Origin: Anolis sagrei
Lineage: Eukaryota; Chordata; Lepidosauria; Squamata; Anolidae
DNA length: 64,000 nucleotides
Assembly: GCF_037176765.1 (NCBI RefSeq)
Contig: NC_090024.1
Span: 155,123,278 to 155,187,277 of the forward strand
Direction: 5' to 3'
How positions within the stretch are numbered: the stretch's first letter is position 1; every line of letters starts with the position of its first letter. The notes under the pieces were generated by a model, which was not told the DNA's origin, searched no databases, and worked only from the letters and a program-made list of their open reading frames with translations. Position numbers and translations under genes: made by a program. Shown here one piece after another: positions 53,190 through 64,000 of the stretch.

Positions 53190-53480
53190 ATGAAGGAACA
53201 TGCAGGTGTGGTTGGTGGGCGGGGGCGCGCGCCTCCTCGCGGTCGCGCGCCTCTCCTTCTGCCTGGGGTTGGGCTGGGGCTGTGGCGCGTGCCCCTGCGA
53301 GGACCACGCGCTCTGCAAGCCCATCTCGGTCAAGAGGGATTTTGAGGTGCGCACGCGCAAGAAGCCCTCCCTCCTTGAGTTGGGCGAGGAAAGGGCTGGT
53401 TAGGGAGCGCGAGGCTGGTGACGCCAGGACGAGGGCGGGGCGGAGTCCAACGGCTTTCAGAGCTGCGGGTTTGGGAAGCT
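53190..53480 (+). promoter_or_regulatory. CpG-rich first exon and promoter of CTBS copy 2
   Basis: CpG-dense block covering exon 1 and the start of intron 1, with a GC box in the intron (GGGCGGGGCGG, about 53434). An inverted CCAAT (ATTGG, about 53060) lies 140 bp upstream of the ATG inside a MITE-like palindrome. The ATG at 53200 was chosen because it gives a leader peptide of the same length and exon end as copy 1. Confidence 0.55.
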
Positions 53481-56400
53481 GAAGTGCAGCCTGGCTAGTG
53501 GTTCAGGGTGATGGGAGTTCTAGTCCACATTCCTGCTTAAGAGCCACGCAGGTGGAAAGTTGGTCTCTGGAGGACTCTAAGTCACAATGCCTCATCCATG
53601 GTCAGGTCATTAGACTCTCGCTGCATGCCATGGCATCCTAGGAGTTATTTGGTGAGGCACCAGCACCATTAGGCAGAGAAAGCTAAAAACTTCGTCATGG
53701 CAGTTGTCAAGTGATGTCAAACTCTACTATCTCAACTCTAGATGCACCCTAAGCTACAGGCCTTCTCCAGTAGTTAAGTTGTCTGGGGATTCTGAGAGTT
53801 GCAGTCCAATAGTAGCTGCCCAAGGCTCTAACTTCCAAATGGAATTAGTTCAGTGGGTTTCAGGAAGGAGGCTTTCCTCCCTCCTTGGGATTGTCAAAGC
53901 CAAACTTGGGTAATAGTATGATAGCTGGGCCTGGAAGCTCCGAGCGTTAAGACTTCAAGAGAGCTGTTTGCGCAAGAGAGACTTAGCTAATGTAAACCAG
54001 GTTGGAGAGAGATAATATAGAAGAAATGTAAGAGTTCTTTAATGGTGAAATCGTAACACTGAGACATACCGTAAGCCTTAGCCTAACCCCTTACTCAAAC
54101 CCTAAACCTTACTCTTACCCTTACCCTAACCCTAAACCATATCCTAACCATAACCCGTAATCCTTACCCTAACCGTAACCTAAATCCTAAACCTTACCCT
54201 AAACTTAAACCATACCCTAACCATAACCCGCAATCCTTACCCTAAACCCTAAACCTTACCCTACCCTTAACCATACCCTAACCATAACCTGTAATCCTTA
54301 CCCTAACCGTAACCTAAACCCTAACCCTTACCCTAACTCTAAACCATACCCTAACCGTAACCTAAACCTTGCCCTAACCCTTACCCTAAGCTTCCCCTCC
54401 TTTCTACTCTTCCTTCGCTCTCCCCGCTCTCACTCCGCCACCTCTCTTCCCTTATTCACAACCGCCTTTGTAGCATCTCCGTAACACTCAGAGCTTCCGC
54501 GCCCAGCTATCATACTATCACCCGAACTTATTTCACTGAACTATGGTCTCCCTTGTACCATGACTACTTGGTGCAGTGCTATTAAAAAACAACTACCTGT
54601 ACAATACAACCTCCCAGATCCGTTTTCTGAAAGTCTTTTATGCAGATTATTGAGCAAAGTTGTGTCCTTTATTCCTAATGCTGCAGAGGGCAGGACAAGA
54701 ACTAATGGGTGGAAATGTCAGGAAAGCAGATTTCAAACCTTAGGAAACACTTCTTAATAGGTCAAGTTGTTTATTCTTATTATTTATATCCTGCTTTTTC
54801 TCTCCATATGGAGACTCAAAGCCGCTTACAACTAAAAGCACTGCAATACAACTTCAAATATACAAGCATTAAAATTTATTTATATTTATTTATTTATTTA
54901 TTATTTGCATTTGTTAACCGCCACTCTCAGCCCGAAGGCGACTCGTGGCGGTGTACAAAACATAGAACATAAAGACAACAATTACAATAGATTGGGACTA
55001 TAACATACATCTTACTAACACACACTAATTAAGCTAAAAATCCGCTTCGTCATGTTTGAATCATAATCAATCTCGTAGACATAGTCCAATTCCGATGGTC
55101 ATTCCAAGAAAAACAAGCACTTAATTGAAGGCTTAATTAAAACAGTGTTAAACATCTTTAAAGGCATATAAAATAACAGTAGCCACTGAGGATCTTAAAT
55201 ACCTTTTAAAAAACTGCCAGAAATACATCAGGGAGGAGACCATTCTGGCTTCCCTGGGCAGGGAATTCCACAGTCATGGGACAGTCACTGAGAAGGGAAG
55301 CCCGCTCTCTCGTTCCCGTCAAATGAGCTTGAGATGGAGATGGGACTGAGAGAAGGGTCTCATGAAGATCTCAGGGCCTGGGCAGATTCGTACAAGAGAA
55401 TCCATTTGGCCAAATAGCCTGGATGTTGGAGAAACAGGCAGTTTTGGCTGGATGGTCATTGTGAGGGATACTGTGTCAGCATCCTGCAGTGAAGAGACTG
55501 CAGTTTGGAAGCTATCTGAAATCTCTTCCAACTGTATGGTTCCAGATCCAAAGTTTGGAAAACAGTATTTGGTGAATTCAGGACATTCTTATTTCAAACA
55601 AACATTTGTATCCCGTCCTTCTCAACCCCTCCCCGGAGGGGAGAGGGTGCTCAGGGCTGCTTTCAACTGGCAACAATTAGATGCCAACACATACAAACAA
55701 AAGCAACATAACACACATTAAATATTAGTTAAAACATTAAATTATAAAATATCAATTTAAAACTTTATTAACAACAATATAGCTACATCCAAATCCAATT
55801 CAGCATGCAGAGTCCACTACAAAGCCTGTCCATTATGAATTATCATGAATCATTGTGGTTACTGCTAAGCCTGCTACCCAAATGCCTGATCCCAAAACCA
55901 TTATTTGAGCTTTTTCAAAAGGAAATGAAAGTTGGAGCTGACCTAATTTGACTGGGGAGTGTGTTCCAAGATGGGGGGCCACCACCAAGAAGGCCCTGTC
56001 TCTTGTGCTTGCGAGGGAGGCGGGATCGAGAGCACGGCCTTCCCCAACGATCTTAAACTTCGAGCTGGATTATAGAGCGAGATCTGTTCGGACAAGTAAG
56101 CTGGGCCAGAACCATATAGGGCTTTATAGACCAAGACCAGCACTTTGAATTGTACTTGGATATGGATCAGCAGCCAGTGAAACTGACATAACAGGAGGGT
56201 GGTATGCTCCCTGTATGTTGCTCCGGTGAGTAATCTGGCTGCTTACGCTGGTGAGTAATCTTGAGCCATTTGCTCTCAAACTTTGGCTCAAACCAGGCAT
56301 TAAGGACAGAATGGGTTCTTTGTTATTAAACTGTTTTTCCTTCCACAATGTAAGTTCCTCAGATATACCTTGTCTCAGAAACCAGATGTATACATTAAAT

Positions 56401-59400
56401 CTGTGTTTATCTTCAAATTGCCAGTAATAAAAACTGCCTATTTTTCAAGTTATGGAGCTGAAGAAAATATAGTAGCTGCTGTCTTTCACCACTTGAGGGA
56501 GCACCTCTCCAAGTGTATTGTCTGATTTGGCTCTATTGCAGAATGATCAACTTCACAGATCTAATTTAAACCATGCTATTCAAGACAGTGGAGTCGTGAA
56601 AATGTTAGCGAAAGAGTGCTATGTTTCCCTGCTATGCATCTGCAGGTCTTTGTATTTGATGTTGGTGGGAAGACCTGGAAATTCTATGACTGGTCACAGA
56701 TTACAACGGTGGCAACTTTTGGAAAATATGATCCTGAGCTCATGTGTTACGCTCATTCCAAAGGAGCCAGGGTAGTTTTAAAGGGTATGTCTTAACTAGA
56801 GTAATGAGGATATATGCTAACTGCCTGCTTATCCATATGGCTTCTCAGACATTCCACTGAGGTGCATGAAATGTATTCCTATGAAGCATACATGAAGTTG
56901 CTGCACCCTTAAATCATTTTGCAGTGCAGTCATGCTGGCCACATGACCTTGGAGGTGTCTACGGACAACGCTGGCTCTTCAGCTTAGAAATGGAAATGAG
57001 CACCAACCCTCAGAGTTGGACATGACTGGACTTAATGTCAGGGGAAATCCTTCCTTGTGGTATTTGGAAGAAAATTTGCACCCCCAATGTCAAGATAGGC
57101 TAGTGGGGATTCTTTGATTGTGTATTTCTGCATGGCAGGGGGGTTGGACTGGATGGTTCTTGAAGTCTATTACCAACTCTTATAATTTATTATTCTCTTA
57201 TGACACCTCTATTATAATAGTATGATGCAGTGATCAGATGGAGAGGGGATCCTTTTTAAACCTGACAATTTTAGAAGCGTGTATTCTAAGGACTAAAACA
57301 GGATGTATTCTTCTTCCACTCTTTTATGTAAAAGAATTTACCTGTGATTTCAACAGAACTGCTAATTGTATGATCTCATGAGCTATCACACAGTGTTGTG
57401 ATAAGTGCATTTTAATTGATTATGTGATGAATCAGTTTAATCTGCACAGATTTGCAATAAATCTAAAGATCTTGTTTTTTATGAGACACACTTGTTTTGT
57501 AACAGGTATTTTCTTAGGCACTCTTAAACATTTTCTTTTAAGGTGATAATTATTGCTTTTTAGAATTCTTCCTTTTAAAAAGGTTTGTATTATAAATTAG
57601 TTTAAAAATTAAATCTTTAACTGATTCATTAGGATTTGGATTACTTAATAAATGTAAGTACTATTAAATTGTTTAAGATACACATTGCAAGTACTCTGCA
57701 GTTTATTATAAGTAATTTCTAGTAATGTTTATTCATGTTTTATCCTCTCAAGAAATCATCAGAGGGATTTTAGCAAGTGAAGACTTTTTTTTAGAAGAGA
57801 AGCAATGCAGCTCAGTGGCAGCTGATGGTTTCCATTTCAGTGGGTTGATTAATCCACCTTGCATTTTAGTCTAAACTTTGAAGTAACTATCTAAAGCGCT
57901 GGCCCCTATCTCCAAAATTGTTTCTACATCTTTGATAATTTCTTTAAAATGCTCATGTTGGAGCCACCAGCCACTACTGGTGTAGATTTTTTCGTGTGTG
58001 TCAGGAGCGATTTGAAAAACTGCAAGTTGCTTCTGGTGTGAGAGAATTGGCCATCTGCAAGGACATTGCCCAGGGGATGCCCAGATGCTTGATGCTTTAC
58101 CATCATTGTAGGAGGCTTCTCTTATGTCCCCACAGGGGAAGCTGGAGCTGACAGAGGGAGCTCAACCCGCTCTCCCCAAATTGAAACAACTGACCTATTG
58201 GTCAGCAGTCCTGCCAGCACAAGGGTTGAACCCATTGCACCACTGGGGACTTGCTGGTGTAGTCATCAGAAGGCATATCCACTAACTGTATCACAAATGG
58301 CCTTTCCTAAGCTGCTAAACAGATGGGCAGAGTATATCCTAACTTCATATTATTTGTGCTCCTTGATGTACCCTTGACTAGAGATTAAGAAGGCCACTAG
58401 GTATTTATTTTAATAATTTTAACCTTCCTATTTGTCCTAAAAGATATTCAAGAATAATGGGTTTAGATAGCCATGAAACAAATGGATACCGCTGTAATCT
58501 TAAGTATATTTACAATGCCATAGAATTCATGAGATATAATTTTGAGCAAACAATATTTAAGATTAAGGTATCTCAAAACCCTGCTAACTAATCATAATGT
58601 TTATTTGGAATTTTAGGTGACATACCTATGAAGGAAATTGTTTCTCCAGCAGTCCGAGCTGCCTGGATAAAGCAAAAGACAGACCTTGCCAAAAAGCAGC
58701 ATATGGATGGGATCAACATAGACATTGAACAGAAGGTGAAAAGAAAGTCACCTGAATACTATGCATTGACAACTTTGGTTAAGGAAACAACAGAAGCTTT
58801 TCACAAAGAGATTCCAGGGTCACAGGTAAAAAAAACAAGTACGGATTTTCTTACATAATCACTATATCAGTCTGACCTTAACCAATTATATTCTAAGCAC
58901 CATTTATAATTAAAAAATCAATCAATTATTCCCCATGTTTGAGCCCAAATGCTACTCTTCGTAATACTTAAACTGCAAGCATAAATTTTAGTACATGCAG
59001 TCCCTTGGTAGCTCACACCAGAAAAAAAAATGGCATCTGTGGAAATTTATTCATAGAACTTCTACCCTCCCTTCTGATGTGAATGCTCTCAAAGGGATTT
59101 CAAAATAATTATCACTGAATACAGTATCAAAAAGTCCACAGTAATAAAAAGAGGAAAACAAACAGATTGCTAAAATAAGTTAAATCAAACGCCTATTAGG
59201 AAATATTTTGTTTGTCACCTATACAAAAAAGACACAGAGGCAAATATTTAATGTAGTTAAGATGGAAACATTTTCAAAGATAGTAATTTGTTTGCAGTAA
59301 CACTGTGTATATGTTGGTATTATAAAACCAAATGTAAAAAGATTTTCTGTTTAGAACAGATGAGTGTGGGATATCCTTTCTTTCTTGCTCTAGGTAACTT

Positions 59401-62287
59401 TTGATATAGCCTGGTCCCCAAAATGTAAAACCTACTATAGATGCTACAACTACTCTGGTATTGCTGATTTTTGTGACTTTATGTTTGTAATGTCTTATGA
59501 TGAAGGGAGTCAAGGATGGTCGAAATGCATAGCAAGAGCCAATGCTCCTTATAAGCAGACTATATCTGGTAAGAACTATTCTTAGCTTTGGACTATGAAA
59601 AGGTATTGGCTGGCCCATTTATTACAGATACAGTAACCTTAATTGTTGTGCTGTATATTGAAAAACACACTTTTCAAAAATCTCCTTCAGTTGTTTGAAG
59701 GCAGTACACAACTAATATTATGTTTGATAGAGTTTTGAGACATAATTTTTATAAATCAGAGATAGGACCAGATTATAAGTTCAATTGGTGCAGCTACATA
59801 CACTCTCTCTCTTGAAGCCCAGTGTTTTAAGCTTCCTCTTTTCTCCAGTCACTTTCTGAATTTTTCAAGATCTCTGTCCCCCAACAGTTTGAATAACAGA
59901 AAAAATATTTTTGTATTGCTATTGTACTATTTCATTGTAAAGTATTAATTAATGTTATTTCTGTGATAACTCTCATAAGATAAATCTGGCATGCTCAAGG
60001 AGGAGCCTCATTTTGCAAAGTGCTCTAACCACCTTTATCTGATTTTGATCACAACAGGAGAAATTGCAGCTGTGTACCTTGGTTCTTCCATGGCATATAG
60101 CCATCTATTTAAAATAGAAATAAAATCAGTATTTGTTCTTATGAAGGACATTTTCTTAGTGAGCAAATTAAAATATAAATCACACTGAAAACCGACAGTA
60201 AACACTGTTCTCCAAAGAGGGAATTATATGTGAAAAAGATGAATAGGTCTAGTTGTATCTTGAATATCTGCTTCTGTGACCTATAATTTGTTGATATTAT
60301 AAATATACCTGCAAATATGGAAGAATAAAAGACATGTGGGCAATTTTTAAAATTTTATATTGAATTAGGATATGACAATTACATTCACATGGGCATCAGT
60401 CCAAAGAAGCTTGTGATGGGTGTTCCATGGTATGGCTATGATTATACGTGTCTAGGCTTATCTAAGGTAAGAGAAAGACAACCAATTTCTAACCATGTTT
60501 TTTTTCACTGCGACCTGTATGATTTTATTTTTATGGCATGATTCTACTCCAAGCAGTTATAATAGTTCGAGTATCTGTATTATTTTATCAACATATAAAT
60601 CTGCCCACATTGGATGCCTTACTGAAACTTTAGCATGTAGGCCAGGACTATTCAGCAACATATTTAGTCAAGGTGGAAAAAACAGAATCATACACCTGGA
60701 AGGGAGGGATCCGAAGAAACCTCTAGTTCAACCTCTTACAGTGTATGGATTCAATACTATAATATCACTGAAATATTGCCATCAAACTTCTGTTCCAGTG
60801 AAAAAGGGTCTATCATTTTCTCAGGGAGTTTCTTTCACAACATCTTATTATAATAATAAAAAAAACTTTATTTATACCCCACCACCATCTCTCCAAGAGA
60901 CTCGGAGCGGCTTACATGAGGCCAAGCCCAACAACACATCAAAAACAACAAGCAATAATAAAATAACAAGCAATAAACAAAATAAACAATACAATTAATA
61001 TAACACACAAGAATTTAAGAACCTATGGCTGGGCCAAATGTAATGGTTAAAACTTTAAAAATAAATGCTGGACATGAACAGAGGATGTATCTATTTGGAG
61101 GGTTTTAAATCAAAAGTAAAGAGCAACCTAATGGGTAATTAAAGTGCTTCTCAGAGTATTAGCAAGGGATTGTTTCCTTTATTCAGAGAAGGCACACTGG
61201 AACAGCCACGTTTTCAGGCTCCTCCTAAAGACTGCCAATGTGGAGGCAGAGTCGAGGCGCAACCATGGAGAAGGCCCTCTCCCTTGTCCCCACCAATTGT
61301 GCCTGTGAGGGAGGTGGGAGCGAAAGCAGGACCTCCCCAGATGAATGAAGAGATTGTGTGGGTTCGTACACAGAAATGCGATCACGCAGGTAGGCAGGTC
61401 CCAGAACTTCAGGGCTTTGTAGGTCAGAACTTGCACCTTGAATTGGGACTGGAAAATGAACGGCAGCCAATGGAGCTCCTTAAACAAGGGGGTTGACCGC
61501 TCCCTGTAAGTCACCCCAGTAAGTAACCTGGCTGCCGCCCGCTGGACCAATTGAAATTTCCGAGCTGTCTTCGAGGGCAGCCCCTATCTCTTTTTTACAA
61601 ATTGAAATAATGTGAAGGGATTCCCAGCCTTTCCAGAAATCTATTGGTAAAAAAGACATTTGATTCACACACACATTTCACCTTGCTTTTCTCTTATCGG
61701 GAGACTGTACAGTGTGAGGTGTGGCTGGGGTATATACATATGGAAGTTTAAGTCTTCCTGCATAAACATCCTTGCACTTCATTTGAAAACATTTTTAGGT
61801 AGCAGTTCTAAACACATCAATTAAATCATCTGATCCTATGTAGAGCAAGACTCAACTTGAATGAAAAAAGATATTGCTTGGTTTCACAAGTTATCTTTAA
61901 AAATGTTTACCTTTTTATGATTGTCAGGAAACTGGATTTTGGAAATCATGACTGTCTCTTAAATCTAGTGACCTTGTTAGTAAAATTGAGAATATGTTAG
62001 CAAAAGATACACATAATAGTGGGGAATTTTAATAGGGTTATGGACATTTATGCGGACACAAAAGCAAAACATATCCCTTCAAGAGATTGTAGTATATTGA
62101 CATAACAAAACTTGCATTTCTTTAGGCTCATGTTTGCTCCTTGATAAAAATCCCGTTTCAGTGGCTTCCATGCAGTGAGGCAAATAGACATCAAGTCTCA
62201 TATAGAATAATAATGAATTGGAAAAATAAGTCTCTTTCTGGGATCCTGTGGGATGAAAAACAGAACTCTCCCTATTTAGAATATAAG
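53200..62287 (+). CDS. CTBS: Di-N-acetylchitobiase copy 2, 3'-partial (exons 1-6)
   Basis: Tandem paralogue of the preceding gene, same strand. Exons: 53200-53346, 56646-56784, 58617-58825, 59394-59568, 60369-60466, 62126-62287; phases chain and no stop interrupts the 310 codons. It has a hydrophobic leader (MQVWLVGGGARLLAVARL...), ACPCEDHALCKPI, VFVFDVGGKTWKFYDWSQIT, the intact GH18 motif DGINIDIE (residues 126-133), VMSYDEGSQ and GVPWYGYDYTC. Exon 4 is one codon longer than in copy 1, as in mammals. Exon 6 has diverged most: copy 1 FRGAPCSDAAGRQVPYK reads here as FQWLPCSEANRHQVSYR. Exon 7 (about 65 residues) should lie beyond 64000. Both catalytic motifs being intact suggests an active or recently active enzyme. 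Confidence 0.93.
53908..54523. mobile_element. Element with terminal inverted repeats carrying telomere-like repeats
   Basis: About 43 bp at 53908-53950 (GGGTAATAGTATGATAGCTG, then GGC..GGAAGCTC.GAG.GTTA) is repeated inverted at 54481-54523. AACTT lies just outside both ends (53903-53907; 54525-54529), a possible short duplication. The interior is the telomere-like tract plus a pyrimidine-rich segment. Confidence 0.75.
54068..54390. repeat. Degenerate (CCCTAA)n tract with higher-order period
   Basis: Built of CCCTAA, CCTTACCCTAA and CCATAACC-type variants on the + strand. CATA(C/T)CCTAACC anchors at 54139, 54211, 54272 and 54345, giving spacings of about 72, 61 and 73 bp. Low complexity, no coding sense. 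Confidence 0.9.
54770..55430 (-). mobile_element. L2-type 3' end, reverse, with a second L2 tail inside
   Basis: Outer element: TATTTATATCCTGCTTTTTC and ACTCAAAGCCGCTTACAAC, then GCAGGGAATTCCACAGTCAT. Inner tail 54880-55115: (ATTT)n, TTAACCGCCACTCTCAGCCC, GAAGGCGACTCGTGGCGG. Confidence 0.7.
55590..56310 (-). mobile_element. L2-type LINE 3' end, reverse
   Basis: TCCTTCTCAACCCCTCCCC tail; on the reverse strand MLVLVYKALYGSGPAYLSEQ and ISLYNPARSLRSLGKAVLSI mark the reverse-transcriptase C-terminus. Confidence 0.8.
56485..56645 (+). repeat. Intron-1 end of CTBS copy 2, homologous to sequence upstream of copy 1
   Basis: Mate of the block at 39966-40094; the 18-mer is at 56582-56599. Here the block runs straight into the exon-2 acceptor at 56644-56645. 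Confidence 0.8.
56925..57050 (+). mobile_element. SINE (Sauria-type), 3' part
   Basis: CAGTCATGCTGGCCACATGA, GTGTCTACGGACAACGCTGG, CATGACTGGACTTAATGTCA. Confidence 0.8.
57075..57190 (+). mobile_element. CR1 LINE 3' tip
   Basis: GGATTCTTTGATTGTG, TGCATGGCAGGGGGGTTGGA, GGATGGTTCTTGAAGTCTAT. Confidence 0.75.
57191..57990. other. CTBS copy 2 intron 2, nothing recognised
   Basis: A/T-rich, no exon or repeat recognised up to the SINE at 57995. Confidence 0.4.
57995..58250 (-). mobile_element. tRNA-derived SINE, second family, reverse
   Basis: Reverse copy of 37096-37343: GTCAGGAGCGATTTG, TCTGGTGTGAGAGAATTGGC, CAGCACAAGGGTTGAACCCA. Confidence 0.8.
60850..61600 (-). mobile_element. L2 LINE 3' end, reverse, CTBS copy 2 intron 5
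   Basis: ACTTTATTTATACCCCACCA and GACTCGGAGCGGCTTACATG mark the tail. The reverse frame 61179-61550 reads VQRAAARLLTGVTYRERSTP, LFKELHWLPFIFQSQFKVQV and FRRSLKTWLFQ, with a frame change in its middle. Confidence 0.88.
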
Positions 62288-62804
62288 GTAAAAAATTTTT
62301 GAAGATGATTATATGCACTTTAATTTATTATTATTTTGTTAATAAAAATCAAGTTCCAGAGGTTTAATAATACAGAAAATATTTAAGGCCCAGTCTTGGC
62401 GCAGGTGTTTGCCAATCTACTTAGCTTTTTGATGAGGGAGGTAAAAGCTACTTGTTTTCCACTACTGCTTACTTTGGGGGCACAACGGGAGAAGCAACAG
62501 CCAGGGGCTTGCAAGCGCAGCTGCATCTCCATCTCCTTAGTCATCAGTTGGCCTAAGGTGTGCCTGTATGTGTTCTGGCTGCTCTAGAGCACTTAGGGAT
62601 AAAAGAACAGTTTTTGCTTCCTCAGCAAGTACCAAGAGAATGTGTGGGAATATCACTTTCTGCAACATTCAAAAGACATGATCTATAATCATGTCATAAT
62701 CGTGTCTGGCATAAAGTAGCCAAAGTGTATGTATTTGTTTGTCAGGTAGTGGGGAGATAAAGTGGGGTATAAATAAATATAAATATCATCATCATCCACA
62801 TTGG

Positions 62805-64000
62805 TCAGCACTAATCTGGAGTATGTTATTCAGTTCTGGGCACCTCTTTCTAAGAATATAGACAAGTTGGAGTAAGTTCAGAGAAGGGCAGCAAAGATGA
62901 TAAGAAGTATGGAAAACAAAACCTATGAGGAAGATTGAAAAAGCTGGACATGTTCAGTTTGGTGAAGAGAAGACTGAGGATGGCATGATTACAGTCTTTA
63001 AATACCTCAAAGACTGTCACTAAGAGAGAGTAAGATGGTCTGTTTGCTACTTCTCCAAATATTATATATTATATTTATATATTTGCTATACTTGTATACC
63101 GCCGTTTCTCAGCCTAGCCGGCGACTCAACGCGGTTTACAACAACTTATAACAAACAACAGTATACAGTTTAAAAGCATAAAAACACGATCCACAATACA
63201 TATATCAATAAACAATCCAATTCATCTCTTGACTAAAATCGCGATCCAGTTTCGTCGTCCAAATTGCCAGTCCTTCAATCATTACACTTATTGCACTGAG
63301 TTAACTGAACGCCTGCTCGAACATCCAGGTTTTTAGTCTTTTCCGGAAAACCATCAATGAGGGGGCTGATCTTACCTCCATGGGGAGGGCGTTCCATAGC
63401 CGCGGGGCCACCACAGAAAAGGCCCTGTCTCTTGTCCCCGCCAGCCGCACCTGTGAAGCAGGCGGGATAGAGAGCAGGGCCCCCCCCCCCAGAAGATCTT
63501 AGGGTCCTGGTGGGCTGATAGGCTGAGATACGTTCGGATAGGTAAGTTGGGCCAGAACCGTTTAGGGCTTTAAAGGCCAGCACCAGCACTTTGAATTGAG
63601 CCCGGTAGCAGATCAGCAGCCAGTGGAGCTGGTGCAGCAGAGGAGTTGTATGCTCCCTGCGCTCCGCTCCAGTTAGTATCATGGCTGCCGAGCGTTGGAC
63701 TAATTGGAGCTTCCGGGCCGTCTTCAAAGGCAACCCCACGTAGAGAGCGTTGCAGTAGTCTAAACGGGATGTAACCAGAGCGTGGACTACCGTGGCCAAG
63801 TCAGACTTCCCAAGGTACGGGCGCAGTTGGCGCACGAGTTTTAACTGTGCGAATGCTCCCCTGGTCACCGCTGAAACCTGGGTTTAATGATTTGTAGGTT
63901 TAATGATTTGAAGTGTTACAGGAGAGCATATTTTGGTTAAACGTAAGAAACTTGACAGCAAGCGTAGTTCACCACTGGAACCAATTGCCTAGAGAGATAG
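62805..64000 (+). mobile_element. CR1 LINE fragment split by a reversed L2
   Basis: CAGTTCTGGGCACCTC, GAGAAGGGCAGCAAAGATGA, TGAAGAGAAGACTGAGGATG and TTTAAATACCTCAAAGACTG (62832-63020) are CR1 coding sequence; it appears to resume near 63910 after the L2 insert and runs off the window end. Confidence 0.75.
63070..63880 (-). mobile_element. L2 LINE 3' end inserted in CR1
   Basis: TTGTATACCGCCGTTTCTCA and GCGACTCAACGCGGTTTACA mark the tail. The reverse frame 63275-63868 has LGKSDLATVVHALVTSRLDY, CNALYVGLPLKTARKLQLVQ and REHTTPLLHQLHWLLICYRA; frame is lost at the C-run near 63480, after which the usual C-terminus is out of frame. Confidence 0.9.

Noticed and set aside
54068-54390. A chromosome end or assembly end
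   Set aside because: Repeats are degenerate, only about 320 bp, flanked on both sides by unique sequence and by inverted repeats, and inside a gene.
59274-59618. 114-residue reverse-strand open frame
   Set aside because: It overlaps CTBS copy 2 exon 4 in antisense and has no independent support.

Overview
This window is vertebrate nuclear DNA, most likely from a squamate reptile (lizard or snake). The evidence is intron-rich coding sequence with canonical GT-AG junctions, two proteins that match amniote families, and a dense repeat background: L2 and CR1 LINE 3' ends, tRNA-derived SINEs, 5S-derived SINEs, hAT elements with 8-bp target duplications, and Penelope-like repeats. Species and chromosome cannot be read from the sequence.

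Layout, all genes on the + strand. (1) 1572-38285: a vitellogenin gene whose first exons lie upstream of the window. I place 26 exons that join in phase without an internal stop, giving about 1,264 residues: the end of the N-sheet, helical lipovitellin-1, the beta-sheet domains, lipovitellin-2 and a von Willebrand type D module. The phosvitin serine-rich block is absent; a short basic linker stands in its place. The C-terminal cysteine-rich exon was not found, and the last exon ends early. (2) 40366-49795: a complete 7-exon di-N-acetylchitobiase gene (CTBS), 376 residues, with a signal peptide and a GH18 catalytic motif. (3) 53200-62287: a second CTBS copy with exons 1-6; exon 7 should lie beyond position 64000. 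Vitellogenin beside CTBS is also the arrangement in birds, so this is an old syntenic block, here with a tandem CTBS duplication.

Nearly everything else is introns and two short intergenic gaps filled with transposable-element remains. The most unusual points are: the phosvitin-less vitellogenin with an eroded C-terminus; divergence of the second CTBS copy; a block shared between the upstream region of CTBS copy 1 and the intron-1 end of copy 2; about 320 bp of degenerate telomere-like repeats inside a 616-bp element with terminal inverted repeats (in intron 1 of copy 2); and a hammerhead-ribozyme-like core inside a family of palindromic Penelope-like repeats, one of which forms a nearly perfect 200-bp palindrome.

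Exon boundaries come from reading splice sites, phase and homology by eye. Repeat names are by recognition of consensus sequence, not from a library search.
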